64,000 nt of DNA from Streptomyces griseochromogenes. GTDB taxonomy: Bacteria; Actinomycetota; Actinomycetes; Streptomycetales; Streptomycetaceae. The position numbers were made by a program, and so were the translations under genes. Under the pieces are notes generated by a model that made no database searches, was not told the origin of the DNA, and saw only the letters and a program-made list of their open reading frames with translations. The DNA lies in the NCBI RefSeq assembly GCF_001542625.1, contig NZ_CP016279.1, forward strand, positions 434,001-498,000. Reading direction: 5' to 3'. Numbering within the stretch: position 1 is the first letter of the stretch; every line of letters begins with the position of its first letter. This document shows, in pieces, positions 16,682-24,716 of the stretch.

Positions 16682-18256
16682 TCACGCATCCGTCAGGCGG
16701 GCCTCCTCCAGGTCCAGTGAGCGCTGGAGGCGGCGGCGGGTCGTGTCGCTGATGCGATGGTCGTCGTAGAGACGCTGGAGTTCCGCTGTCTCCACGGCGA
16801 TCAGGTCGCGGCGGAGCTGGCGGTAGACCAGGTCGGCGGACTCGGTCGCCGCGGCGGTGCCGTTGCCCTCTGCGAGGCGGTCGCGGGCGTCGTCCAGGCG
16901 GGCGGTCAGGCCGCGCCGCAGCCGGTCGACGACCACGTCGGGTACCGCCTCCAGCTCCGCGAGCTCCTCCAGCCGGGCGAGTCCGGCGTGCGCGAGACGG
17001 GAGCGGGCCTCGACCTCCTCGCGTTCGGTGTGGGCGGGCTCCAGGGCGATGCCGGAGGCACGCACGACCGGGGCCAGGGTGAAGCCCTGGACGACGAGGG
17101 TGACCACGACGACGGACGTGGTCAGGACGAGGACCAGGGGCCGGTCCTCCAGCGGAGCGCCGCTCTTGGTGATCTCGGGGATGGACAGCGCGGCGGCCAG
17201 CGGCATCACGCCGCGGGTGCCCGCCCAGGTCAGCACCATCGGCACCCGCCAGTTCATCCGGCCGAGCCCGCCCCTGCGCTGCACGAGTGCCGACAGCGGC
17301 GCGATCCACAGCAGCCGTACGGCGACGACCGTGGTGGCGACGGCGAGGGCGTACAGCGGCCAGGCCCGGTCGCCGTCGGCCAGCGCCCGTACCTCCGCGG
17401 GCAGGGCAAGACCTATGAGCGAGAAGACCACGCTCTCCAGGAGGAAGACGACCGTGCCGTAGACGGCGTGCAGCTGCAGCCTTATGCGGGCATTGGTGAG
17501 GCGGTCGCCGCGGCCGCCGAGGACCACCCCGGCCACCACGCACGACGTCACCCCCGAGGTGTGCGCGGCCTCCGCCAGCAGATACGCGGCATACGGGGTG
17601 ACCAGCGCTATCACCGTCTCCAGGACCGGTTCCTCGGTGCGCCTGCGGATCAGCGCCACCACCCCGGCCACCGCGGCCCCGATCACCGTGCCGCCCCCGG
17701 CGAGCAGCAGGAACTGGCCGCCGGCCGCGCCCCAGTCGGCCGCCGCCGACGCGACGGCGATGCCCGCCGCCACCCGGACCAGCACCAGCGAGGTCGCGTC
17801 GTTGAACAGGCTCTCCGCCTGGACGAGCACCTGCACCCTGGGCGGCAGGGCGAGCCTGCGGCCGAGCGCGGTCACCGCGACCGGGTCGGTGCTGGCCAGG
17901 ATCGCGCCCAGCACGAACGCCATCTGCCAGGACAGCGGGGTCACCCAGGCCGCCACCGCGGCGACGGCCGCAGCCGAGGCCAGGACAAGGCCTATGGCGA
18001 GGATGCCGACCGGTTTCCACACCGCGCGCAGCTCCCGCCAGGGCATGTCCTCGGCGCTGGCGTACAGCAGCGGCGGCAGCACCACGAGCCCGATGATCTC
18101 CGGGCTGATCTCGATCTGGGGGGTGCCCGGCAGCAGCGCCACCGTCAGACCGGCGACGACCAGCAGCGAGGGGGCGGGAATGCGCCACCGGCGCGCGAAA
18201 GTGGCCACCACGGTGGCCAGAATGACCAGCGCGAGTACCGTGCCGACGCTGCGCAT
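16682..18256 (-). CDS. CPA1 family Na+/H+ antiporter
   Basis: 524 residues from ATG 18256 with GGGGAG upstream. About 12 membrane helices. Family motifs: ILASTDPVAVTALGR, AESLFNDATSLVLVR (the ND pair of the ion site) and WAGTRGVMPLAAALS. A cytoplasmic tail of about 110 residues, rich in Glu and Arg, is predicted helical and could sense pH or ions. It faces kdpD2 across a 235-bp divergent region. Its leader carries the same 25-nt sequence as the leader of nhaA at 61122. Confidence 0.92.
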   Translation of the reverse strand: MRSVGTVLALVILATVVATFARRWRIPAPSLLVVAGLTVALLPGTPQIEISPEIIGLVVLPPLLYASAEDMPWRELRAVWKPVGILAIGLVLASAAAVAAVAAWVTPLSWQMAFVLGAILASTDPVAVTALGRRLALPPRVQVLVQAESLFNDATSLVLVRVAAGIAVASAAADWGAAGGQFLLLAGGGTVIGAAVAGVVALIRRRTEEPVLETVIALVTPYAAYLLAEAAHTSGVTSCVVAGVVLGGRGDRLTNARIRLQLHAVYGTVVFLLESVVFSLIGLALPAEVRALADGDRAWPLYALAVATTVVAVRLLWIAPLSALVQRRGGLGRMNWRVPMVLTWAGTRGVMPLAAALSIPEITKSGAPLEDRPLVLVLTTSVVVVTLVVQGFTLAPVVRASGIALEPAHTEREEVEARSRLAHAGLARLEELAELEAVPDVVVDRLRRGLTARLDDARDRLAEGNGTAAATESADLVYRQLRRDLIAVETAELQRLYDDHRISDTTRRRLQRSLDLEEARLTDA

Positions 18257-18296
18257 GCCGTCTCCCCGGACCTGAGAAGGAGCCACCCTGGCTCCC

Positions 18297-18321
18297 CGCC
18301 GACCAGACTTCCCGGCACACC
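18297..18321 (-). promoter_or_regulatory. conserved antiporter leader element, copy 1
   Basis: 25 nt identical to 61161-61185, each 38-40 nt upstream of an Na+/H+ antiporter start. On the minus strand it contains GCCGGGAAGTCTGGTCGGC, which can close GCCG/CGGC around an 11-nt loop. A 7-bp hairpin (GGAGCCA GGG TGGCTCC) follows before the start. It may be a cis-acting RNA. Confidence 0.55.
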
Positions 18322-18347
18322 GCCTTCACCCTATCGGCCCAGGTCAC

Positions 18348-18396
18348 GTCAAGACAGTGTCAAGGTCCTCCCGGACCGTGCCAAGGAACCGCTAAG
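18348..18396 (+). promoter_or_regulatory. KdpE-like operator array D
   Basis: GTCAAG (18348), GTCAAG (18359), GCCAAG (18380), GCTAAG (18391): spacings 11, 21 and 11 bp. AGGCGCTTCCT begins 28 bp after the start of the last half-site, exactly as AGGCGCTTTCCT does at the kdp operon, so both promoters share a core. Confidence 0.65.
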
Positions 18397-18491
18397 GGCG
18401 GCACCCGGCGGCCTGTCGAGGCGCTTCCTTTGGGAGGAGTACCGCTTCGGTACCGGGGAGTTGATCCAGTGAGCGGAGCGCGTCGGCGGCG

Positions 18492-20987
18492 ATGAGTGAC
18501 GTACGGCCCGGACGGCTGAAGGTCTACCTCGGGGCTGCCCCCGGGGTCGGCAAGACCTATCGGATGCTCGACGAGGGGCGGCGCCGTGCCGCGCGCGGCG
18601 CCGACGTGGTGGTGGGCTACGTGGAGTGCCACGGGCGCCCGCACACGGAGGCGATGACCGCCGGCCTGGAGGCCGTCCCCCGCGCCCGCTGCGTCTACCG
18701 CGGCGGTGAGTTCGAGGAGATGGACCTGGGCGCGGTGCTGGACCGGCGCCCCGAGGTCGCGATCGTCGACGAGTTCGCCCACAGCAACGTCCCCGGCGAC
18801 GGCCGCAACCCCAAGCGCTGGCAGGACATCGAGGAGCTGCTCACCGCCGGCATCGACGTCATCACCGCGCTCAACATCCAGCACCTGGAATCCCTCAACG
18901 ACGTCGTCGAGAAGATCACGCACGTCCCGCAGCACGAGAAGGTGCCCGACGAGCAGGTCCGGCGCGCCTGGCAGATCGAGCTGGTGGACATGCCGCCCGA
19001 GGGGCTGCGCCGCCGGATGGCGCACGGCAACATCTACGCCCCCGAGAAGATCGACGCGGCCCTCGCCAACTACTTCCGGCCCGGCAACCTGACCGCGCTG
19101 CGCCAGCTGGCGCTGCTGTGGGTGGCCGACCGGGTCGACGAGGCGCTGCAGGAGTACCGCTCGCAGCACGGCATCGGCGGGGTGTGGGAGACCCGGGAGC
19201 GGGTCGTCGTGGCCCTGACCGGCGGTCCGGAGGGCGACACGCTGGTCCGGCGGGCCGCGCGGATCGCCGACCGGTCCGCGGGCGGCGATCTGCTGGCCGT
19301 GCACGTGGCCCGCAGCGACGGTCTGGCGGGCGGCGTCTCGGCCGCCTCCCTCGCCCGGCAGCGCAGGCTCGTGGAGGACCTCGGGGGCAGCTACCACTCG
19401 GTGGTCGGCGACGACGTGGCCACCACCCTGGTGGAGTTCGCCCGCGCGGAGAACGCCACCCAGCTGGTCCTCGGCACCAGCCGCCGCGGCCGGTTGTCGC
19501 GGTTCCTGACCGGGCCCGGTACGGGGGAGACCGTGACCGAGCTGTCCGGCGACATCGACGTGCACCGGGTCACCCACGAGCGGGCGGGACGCGGCACCCT
19601 GCTGCCGTCCCGGCGCCGCACCCTGTCCACGGCCCGGCTGATCGCCGGGCCGGTGGCCGGTCTGGTGATCCCCGTGCTGCTGACGGCCGTCCTCGCGCAG
19701 GTGCGCGGCACGCTGGACCTGACCAGCGAGGCCCTGCTGTTCCTGCTGGCCGTGGTGGGAGTGGCCTGCATAGGCGGGGTCGCCTCGGCACTGATCGCGT
19801 CGGTGACGGCCTCGCTGCTGCTGAACTACTGGTTCATACCGCCCATCGGCGCCTTCACCCTGAACGATCCCAACGCGCTGCTCGCGCTCGCCGTCTTCGC
19901 GGTCGTCGCGGCCACCGTGGCCGGGGTCGTCGACCGCTCCCTCAGGCTGTCCAGGCGTTCGGCACGGGCCACCGCCGAGGCCGAGACCATGTCGTCCCTG
20001 GCCGGCACCATCGTGCGAGGCGAGGCGACCATCCCCGCGCTGCTGGAGCGGACACGGGAGACCTTCGGCATGGAGTCGGCGGAGCTCGCGGACGAGCCGC
20101 CGGACACCGACGGCACGACCTTCGTGCCCGCCGGTCCCGGCGCCTGCCTCGTGCTGCGCGGCCGCACCCTGTCCGCCTCGGAGCGGCGGGTGCTGGCCGC
20201 CTTCGCCGCGCACGTCGGCTCCGCGGTGGAGCGGGCCCGGCTGGCCGAGGCGGCGGCCGAGGTGGAACCCGTCAAGGCCGCCGACCGGATGCGTACGGCG
20301 CTGCTGCGGGCCGTCGGCCACGACCTGCGCACCCCGCTCGCGGCGGGCTGGGCCGCGGTCACCTCGCTGCGCAGCCGTGACGTCCGGTTCTCCGCGGAGG
20401 ACCGCGAGGAGCTGCTGGCCACCGCCGACGAGTCCATGGCCAAGCTCAACCGGCTGGTGGAGAACCTCCTCGACCTGAGCCGTCTGGAGGCGGGAGTCCT
20501 CACCCTGAACCTGCGCCCGACCTCCCTGGAGGAGGTCCTGCCCATGGCGCTGGCGGACACCCCCGGGGTCGTGGTGGCGGACACGGAGGAGATCCCGCCG
20601 GTGCTGGCCGACCCGCCGCTGCTGGAGCGGGTGATAGCCAACCTGGTCGGCAACGCCGCCCGGCACACCCCGCCCGGCCGGAAGGTGCTGGTCACCGCCA
20701 GTGCCCTGGCGGGCCGGGTGGAACTACGGGTGATCGACCGGGGCCCGGGGCTGCCCCGGACCGGCCGGGACCGTCTCTTCGAGCCGTTCCAGCGGCTCGG
20801 TGACACCGACAACACCACCGGCCTCGGCCTCGGCCTCGCCCTCGCAAGGGGCCTGACCGAGGCGATGAGCGGCACCATCGCGCCCGAGGACACCCCGGGC
20901 GGCGGACTGACCATGGTCGTCTCGCTGCCCTTCGCCGGGCAGTCGGTGGGTGCCGAAGCGATCAAGCAGAGCCTAGGAGGTGCGTGA
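18492..20987 (+). CDS. kdpD: KdpD-type sensor histidine kinase (second copy)
   Basis: 831 residues. Order: KdpD N-terminal domain with Walker A GAAPGVGKT (14-22) and VDEFAHSN, a Usp-like domain (about 240-370), a DUF4118 block of four helices (about 385-480), a GAF-like region, HisKA with His610 in GHDLRTPLA, and HATPase (NLVGNAARHTPPG, DRGPGLP, GLGLGLALARG). All catalytic parts are intact. The next gene overlaps (TGATG). No response regulator is adjacent, so it most likely uses the single KdpE at 29411. An 8-codon frame (18469-18495) with GGGGAG ends over its start codon. Confidence 0.92.
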   Translation: MSDVRPGRLKVYLGAAPGVGKTYRMLDEGRRRAARGADVVVGYVECHGRPHTEAMTAGLEAVPRARCVYRGGEFEEMDLGAVLDRRPEVAIVDEFAHSNVPGDGRNPKRWQDIEELLTAGIDVITALNIQHLESLNDVVEKITHVPQHEKVPDEQVRRAWQIELVDMPPEGLRRRMAHGNIYAPEKIDAALANYFRPGNLTALRQLALLWVADRVDEALQEYRSQHGIGGVWETRERVVVALTGGPEGDTLVRRAARIADRSAGGDLLAVHVARSDGLAGGVSAASLARQRRLVEDLGGSYHSVVGDDVATTLVEFARAENATQLVLGTSRRGRLSRFLTGPGTGETVTELSGDIDVHRVTHERAGRGTLLPSRRRTLSTARLIAGPVAGLVIPVLLTAVLAQVRGTLDLTSEALLFLLAVVGVACIGGVASALIASVTASLLLNYWFIPPIGAFTLNDPNALLALAVFAVVAATVAGVVDRSLRLSRRSARATAEAETMSSLAGTIVRGEATIPALLERTRETFGMESAELADEPPDTDGTTFVPAGPGACLVLRGRTLSASERRVLAAFAAHVGSAVERARLAEAAAEVEPVKAADRMRTALLRAVGHDLRTPLAAGWAAVTSLRSRDVRFSAEDREELLATADESMAKLNRLVENLLDLSRLEAGVLTLNLRPTSLEEVLPMALADTPGVVVADTEEIPPVLADPPLLERVIANLVGNAARHTPPGRKVLVTASALAGRVELRVIDRGPGLPRTGRDRLFEPFQRLGDTDNTTGLGLGLALARGLTEAMSGTIAPEDTPGGGLTMVVSLPFAGQSVGAEAIKQSLGGA

Positions 20988-21793
20988 TGAGCACCATGAC
21001 CGGCACCTGGAGCCCGCACCGCCCGCACCCGGCGCGCGGTACGGCACGTCCCTGGCCGACACGCGACCGGCTCGCCCTGGCCGCGGGCCTGTTCGCCCCG
21101 TTCCTGGCGGCCCTCGTCCTCGTGCCCTTCCGTACGAGTCTGTCGCACACGAACGCGGCGCTCGTCCTCGTCGTCGTGGTCGTCGCGGTGGCCGCGCTCG
21201 GCAGCCGCACGGCGGGCGCCGTGGGCGCGCTGTCGGCGGCGGCCTGGTACGACTTCTTCCTCACCCGGCCGTACGAGACCTTCGACATCGACGCCTCCGC
21301 GGACATCGCGACGGCGGTGCTGCTGCTGGCCGTCGGCGTGATCGTCTCCCAGCTCGCGGCGCGCGCCCGCCGGCTGCAGGTCCTGACGGTGACGGAGGCG
21401 GCGTACCTGGCCCGCATCCACCGCACGGCCGGCCTGGTCCAGTCCGCCCGCTCGGCCGACATCGTCGTCGACCACGTCCGCGGCGAGCTGACCGGCCTGC
21501 TCGGCCTCAGCGCCTGCCGCTTCGAGTACGGCACCCTGCTGGGGCGGCCGCCGCGCCTGGAGAAGGACGGGACCGTGACGGTGGGCCGGCGCAGCCGGAA
21601 CCCCGACACCGACGGCTGGCCCGAGGGCGAGATCGAGCTGCGTGCCTACGGCAACGGCCACTACCTCGGCCGCTTCATGCTCACCCCCGGCCCGGGAGAG
21701 GTACCCGCCCTCCAGGCCCGGCTGGTCGCGATGACGCTCGCCGACCAGACCGGCGCCGCACTGGACACGTCGGGGCCGGTGCGCGGGTGGTGA
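20987..21793 (+). CDS. DUF4118 membrane sensor protein without kinase
   Basis: 268 residues from ATG 20987, AGGAGG 6 nt upstream, overlapping the kdpD2 stop (TGATG). It has an N-terminal block of four helices like the KdpD DUF4118 domain (VLVVVVVAVAALGSRTAGAV...WYDFFLTRPYETF), then a GAF-like cytoplasmic domain of about 130 residues. It lacks HisKA, HATPase, KdpD and Usp domains. It looks like the middle of a KdpD kept as a free protein. Coupling to kdpD2 suggests a partner or modulator of that kinase; this is inference. Confidence 0.85.
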   Translation: MSTMTGTWSPHRPHPARGTARPWPTRDRLALAAGLFAPFLAALVLVPFRTSLSHTNAALVLVVVVVAVAALGSRTAGAVGALSAAAWYDFFLTRPYETFDIDASADIATAVLLLAVGVIVSQLAARARRLQVLTVTEAAYLARIHRTAGLVQSARSADIVVDHVRGELTGLLGLSACRFEYGTLLGRPPRLEKDGTVTVGRRSRNPDTDGWPEGEIELRAYGNGHYLGRFMLTPGPGEVPALQARLVAMTLADQTGAALDTSGPVRGW

Positions 21794-21871
21794 CGCGGGG
21801 GCGCCGGGCCGCCCTTTCCTTTCTCGTGTGACGTCAACTCCGCATCTGCGGCGTGGACTCGGTCAGCCGGG

Positions 21872-22429
21872 TCACTCCAGCCCGGACGCCTTGAACACGG
21901 CCAGTGCCGTCTCGCGCTCCATACGCGCCGAGAGACGGTGCAGCGCGGTCTGCCCGCACAGCAGGAGACCGCCGGCCTCCGCCTTGCGGGCGCTCTCGGC
22001 CAGGAGGTGCCACAGCTCGGGATTGTGCACGAGGGTGTCGGGGTCCATCTCGACCCGCGCGCCGAACGCGTCCCGCAGCAGGAGCCGTTGGGAGACGCCG
22101 CCCAGGCAGCGCACGGAGACCAGCAGGTCGGTACGGACCCGGTGCTCGCGCAGCAGCCGCCGCGAGGCCAGCCAGTCCTGGCCGGCCGAGACCCGGGCGG
22201 GAAACAGCACGAGGAACAGCAGGAGGGAGAGGGCGAGCCACAGAAGGGCGCGCCAGAGCGCGATCCGGCCCGTACCCCAGTCGACGAGCAGGAGCAGGAC
22301 GAGCAGGACGCCGGCGCACCGGACGGCATCCCTGACGTCCCGCGCCCAGCGGCGGTCGTGCACCGCGTCGCCAGGAGTCCCGGCGCGTGCGCCGGCCGGT
22401 GCTCTGCGTGCGTTGTCGCGGCGTCCCAT
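21872..22429 (-). CDS. small two-helix membrane protein, paralogue of 9614-10129
   Basis: 185 residues from ATG 22429. Two helices (VLLVLLLLVDWGTGR..., LWLALSLLLFLVLFPAR) and a C-terminal cytoplasmic domain follow the same plan as the 9614-10129 protein, including VSAGxxWLA, the LLRDxxGxRxxxDP block and KASGL at the end. Promoter layout is also the same: half-site, 27 nt, TACCGT, 7 nt, ATG. It is divergent from the KimA-type gene, with two KdpE-like arrays back to back between them. Function unknown. Confidence 0.82.
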   Translation of the reverse strand: MGRRDNARRAPAGARAGTPGDAVHDRRWARDVRDAVRCAGVLLVLLLLVDWGTGRIALWRALLWLALSLLLFLVLFPARVSAGQDWLASRRLLREHRVRTDLLVSVRCLGGVSQRLLLRDAFGARVEMDPDTLVHNPELWHLLAESARKAEAGGLLLCGQTALHRLSARMERETALAVFKASGLE

Positions 22430-22436
22430 TCCGCCG

Positions 22437-22442
22437 ACGGTA
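22437..22442 (-). promoter_or_regulatory. presumed -10 of the 21872-22429 gene (leaderless)
   Basis: TACCGT on the minus strand, 7 nt before the ATG and 27 nt after the half-site at 22470-22475, matching the paralogue at 10129. Confidence 0.5.
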
Positions 22443-22469
22443 GAGACGAGCGGGGCCAAAACCCCGCAT

Positions 22470-22507
22470 TTTGACGGGACTCTGATGACTCGAAGGTGAA
22501 TCTTGGC
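22470..22507 (-). promoter_or_regulatory. KdpE-like operator array F (three clear half-sites)
   Basis: Minus strand: GCCAAG (22507), ATCAGA (22486), GTCAAA (22475): spacings 21 and 11 bp. A fourth position at 22518 (GCATGA) is weak. Confidence 0.55.
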
Positions 22508-22559
22508 GCAGGTCATGCGGGCGCGGCCCGCTCCGAGGCCGCCGACATGATCAAAAACC

Positions 22560-22607
22560 GTCAAGATCCCATCAAGGTCCGACCTGTGAGCGCGAAGATG
22601 GCGCAAG
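22560..22607 (+). promoter_or_regulatory. KdpE-like operator array G (weak second pair)
   Basis: GTCAAG (22560), ATCAAG (22571), GCGAAG (22592), CGCAAG (22602): spacings 11, 21, 10. ATCAAA at 22550 is a further copy. It lies before the KimA-type gene, with CAGAAC at 22635 as a possible weak -10. Confidence 0.45.
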
Positions 22608-22701
22608 GATCGCTCGAATGCGGCTGGAAACGGTCAGAACCTGGGTGCACCGCGCACACCTCGGGCCTCGTGCGCGGCTCTTGACGAAGGAGCACGCACC
22701 C

Positions 22702-24540
22702 ATGACCGTCCTGACCACCGAACCGGACGCCGTCCCCGCCGACGAGGAGCCGCCGGATACGGGCGAACGCCACCGGCTGACCGCCGTCACCGGGCTCGCG
22801 GCGCTGTCGCTGGACGCGATGGCGTCGGTGGCGTACGGCCCCGAGGCGATCGTCCTCGTGCTGGCGGCCGCGGGTGCCCACGGGCTCGGCTTCACCCTCC
22901 CCGTGACCCTGGCCATCGCCGGCCTGCTCGCGGTGCTGGTGGCCTCCTACCGGCAGGTGATCGCGGCCTTCCCGGACGGCGGTGGCTCCTACGCCGTCGC
23001 GAAGACCCATCTGGGCGCGCGCACCAGCCTGGTGGCCGCCGCCTCGCTGGTGCTGGACTACGTGCTCAACGTCGCCGTCGCCGTCACGGCCGGCGTAGCG
23101 GCCCTGACCTCCGCCTTCCCCTCCCTCTACGACGACCGGCTGTGGCTGTGCCTGGCGGTGCTCGTCCTGATCACGGGGGTCAACCTGCGCGGGATCGTGG
23201 AGTCGGCGAAGGCGTTCATCGTGCCGACGGTCGTGTTCGTCGGCGCCATCTTCGTGCTGATCGCGGTCGGTCTGTTCCGCTCCCACCCGGCGAGCACCGC
23301 GACCGCCGCCGGGCATGCCTCGGTGGTCGCGCACAACGCCACGTCGGTGGGTGTACTGCTGCTGCTCAAGGCGTTCGCCTCCGGGTGCAGCGCCCTGACC
23401 GGCGTCGAGGCCATAGCCAACGCCGTCCCCTCCTTCCGCGTCCCGCGCGTCAAGCGCGCCCAGCGCGCGGAGGTCGCCCTCGGCGCCGTCCTCGGCCTGA
23501 TGCTCGTCGGCCTGTCGGTGCTGATCTCCCGCTTCCACCTCCAGCCGGTCGAGGGCGTCACCGTCCTCGCCCAGCTCGCGGACGCCTCCCTCGGCCACAA
23601 CTGGGCCTTCTACGTCATCCAGTTCGCGACGATGACCCTGCTGGCGCTGTCCGCGAACACCTCCTTCGGCGGCCTGCCGGTGCTGCTCAAGCTCCTCGCC
23701 CGCGACAACTACCTGCCGCACGTGTTCGCCCTGAAGGCCGACCGCCAGGTCCACCGGCACGGCGTCCTCGCGCTGGCCGTGATCGCGGCCGCGCTGCTCG
23801 TCTTCTCCGGCGGTGACACCAACACCCTGGTGCCGCTGTTCGCGATCGGTGTGTTCGTCGGCTTCACCATCGCCCAGGTGGGCATGGTGAAGCACTGGCG
23901 CCTTGAGCGCGGCCGGGGCTGGCGCGGAAAGGCGCTGCTCAACGGGTTCGGCGCGCTGCTCACCGGTGTCTCGACGGTCGTCGTGACCGCGAGCAAGTTC
24001 GCCGAAGGCGCCTGGCTGATCGTGGTGGCGCTGCCCGTACTGGTCGCCGCCTTCCTCGCCGTGCACCGCGCCTACGCCCGGATCGGCGAGCGGCTCGGCC
24101 TCGGCCGCATCCCCGAGGCCCCGCACCGCGACCGCTCGCTGGTGATCGTCCCCGTCTCCAGCCTGTCCCGGCTCACCTCCGAGGCCCTGACCGCGGCCGC
24201 CTCGCTCGGCGACGAGGTCCGCGCCGTGACCGTCTGCTACCCGGACCCCGAGGACCGCGCCCAGTTGCACGCCCTGGAGCGCGCCTGGGCCGAGTGGGAC
24301 CCGGGCGTGCCCCTGGTCCGGCTGGCCTCCGAGCGGCGCATGCTCGGCCGTCCCATCGCCGCGTACGCCCGCGAGGCGGCCGCTTCCGAGCCGCGCACCC
24401 GGGTCACCGTCCTGATCCCGGAGGCCGAGCCGGAGCGGTTGTGGCAGCGGCTGCTGCAGAACCAGCGGGGCGCGGTCGTCGCACATGCCGTCCACAGGGA
24501 GACGGATGCGGTGATCTGCCGGCTGCGCTTCCGGCTGTGA
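22702..24540 (+). CDS. kimA: KimA-type high-affinity K+ importer (KUP/APC fold)
   Basis: 612 residues from ATG 22702, AAGGAG 9-10 nt upstream. Twelve helices. The sequence follows B. subtilis KimA (YdaO) closely in conserved stretches: SLDAMASVAYGPEAIVLVLA, PDGGGSYAVAKTHLG, LLLLKAFASGCSALTGVEAI and NTSFGGLP. A cytoplasmic C-terminal domain of about 140 residues starts near HRDRSLVIVPVSSLSRL and looks Usp-like. KimA imports K+ with protons and is inhibited by c-di-AMP in Bacillus. Location between the second kdpD and kdpF, behind a KdpE-like array, supports a K+ role. The frame stays open to 22618, but the ribosome site fixes the start. Confidence 0.88.
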   Translation: MTVLTTEPDAVPADEEPPDTGERHRLTAVTGLAALSLDAMASVAYGPEAIVLVLAAAGAHGLGFTLPVTLAIAGLLAVLVASYRQVIAAFPDGGGSYAVAKTHLGARTSLVAAASLVLDYVLNVAVAVTAGVAALTSAFPSLYDDRLWLCLAVLVLITGVNLRGIVESAKAFIVPTVVFVGAIFVLIAVGLFRSHPASTATAAGHASVVAHNATSVGVLLLLKAFASGCSALTGVEAIANAVPSFRVPRVKRAQRAEVALGAVLGLMLVGLSVLISRFHLQPVEGVTVLAQLADASLGHNWAFYVIQFATMTLLALSANTSFGGLPVLLKLLARDNYLPHVFALKADRQVHRHGVLALAVIAAALLVFSGGDTNTLVPLFAIGVFVGFTIAQVGMVKHWRLERGRGWRGKALLNGFGALLTGVSTVVVTASKFAEGAWLIVVALPVLVAAFLAVHRAYARIGERLGLGRIPEAPHRDRSLVIVPVSSLSRLTSEALTAAASLGDEVRAVTVCYPDPEDRAQLHALERAWAEWDPGVPLVRLASERRMLGRPIAAYAREAAASEPRTRVTVLIPEAEPERLWQRLLQNQRGAVVAHAVHRETDAVICRLRFRL

Positions 24541-24592
24541 GATCGGTCACCGTCGGTCACGTGGGATTACCGACCGGTACGAGTCAGGAGCC

Positions 24593-24641
24593 GTAAGAGC
24601 CCCGTCAAAGCCGTAAGGGCTGCCGTAAGAGAGTCGTCAAC
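24593..24641 (+). promoter_or_regulatory. KdpE-like operator array E, kdp operon
   Basis: GTAAGA (24593), GTCAAA (24604), GTAAGA (24625), GTCAAC (24636): spacings 11, 21 and 11 bp. Extra copies are GTCAGG at 24583 and GTAAGG at 24613. AGGCGCTTTCCT follows at 24664. It is the natural KdpE target because it precedes kdpF-A-B-C-E-D. Confidence 0.7.
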
Positions 24642-24716
24642 GGGCGTCCGGATCCGGCCAGCCAGGCGCTTTCCTCGAATCGTCCGTTTCACCGAACCTC
24701 ACTCCAGGAGTTCGCG

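Noticed and set aside
18287..18360. Cobalamin riboswitch in the antiporter leader because of CCGGGAAG
   Set aside because: The full B12-box context and the long multi-stem architecture are missing; only the short core is shared by the two leaders.
22618..22701. 28-codon in-frame extension of the KimA-type protein
   Set aside because: AAGGAG lies correctly before ATG 22702, and the extension has no membrane or conserved features; kept as leader.
9614..24716. GTCAAG-like arrays as PHO boxes of PhoP
   Set aside because: PHO boxes also use 11-nt repeats but have a GTTCACC-type core. The sites here are GTCAAG-like, use a fixed 21-bp gap and surround K+ genes, so KdpE is the better candidate, though PhoP cannot be fully excluded.
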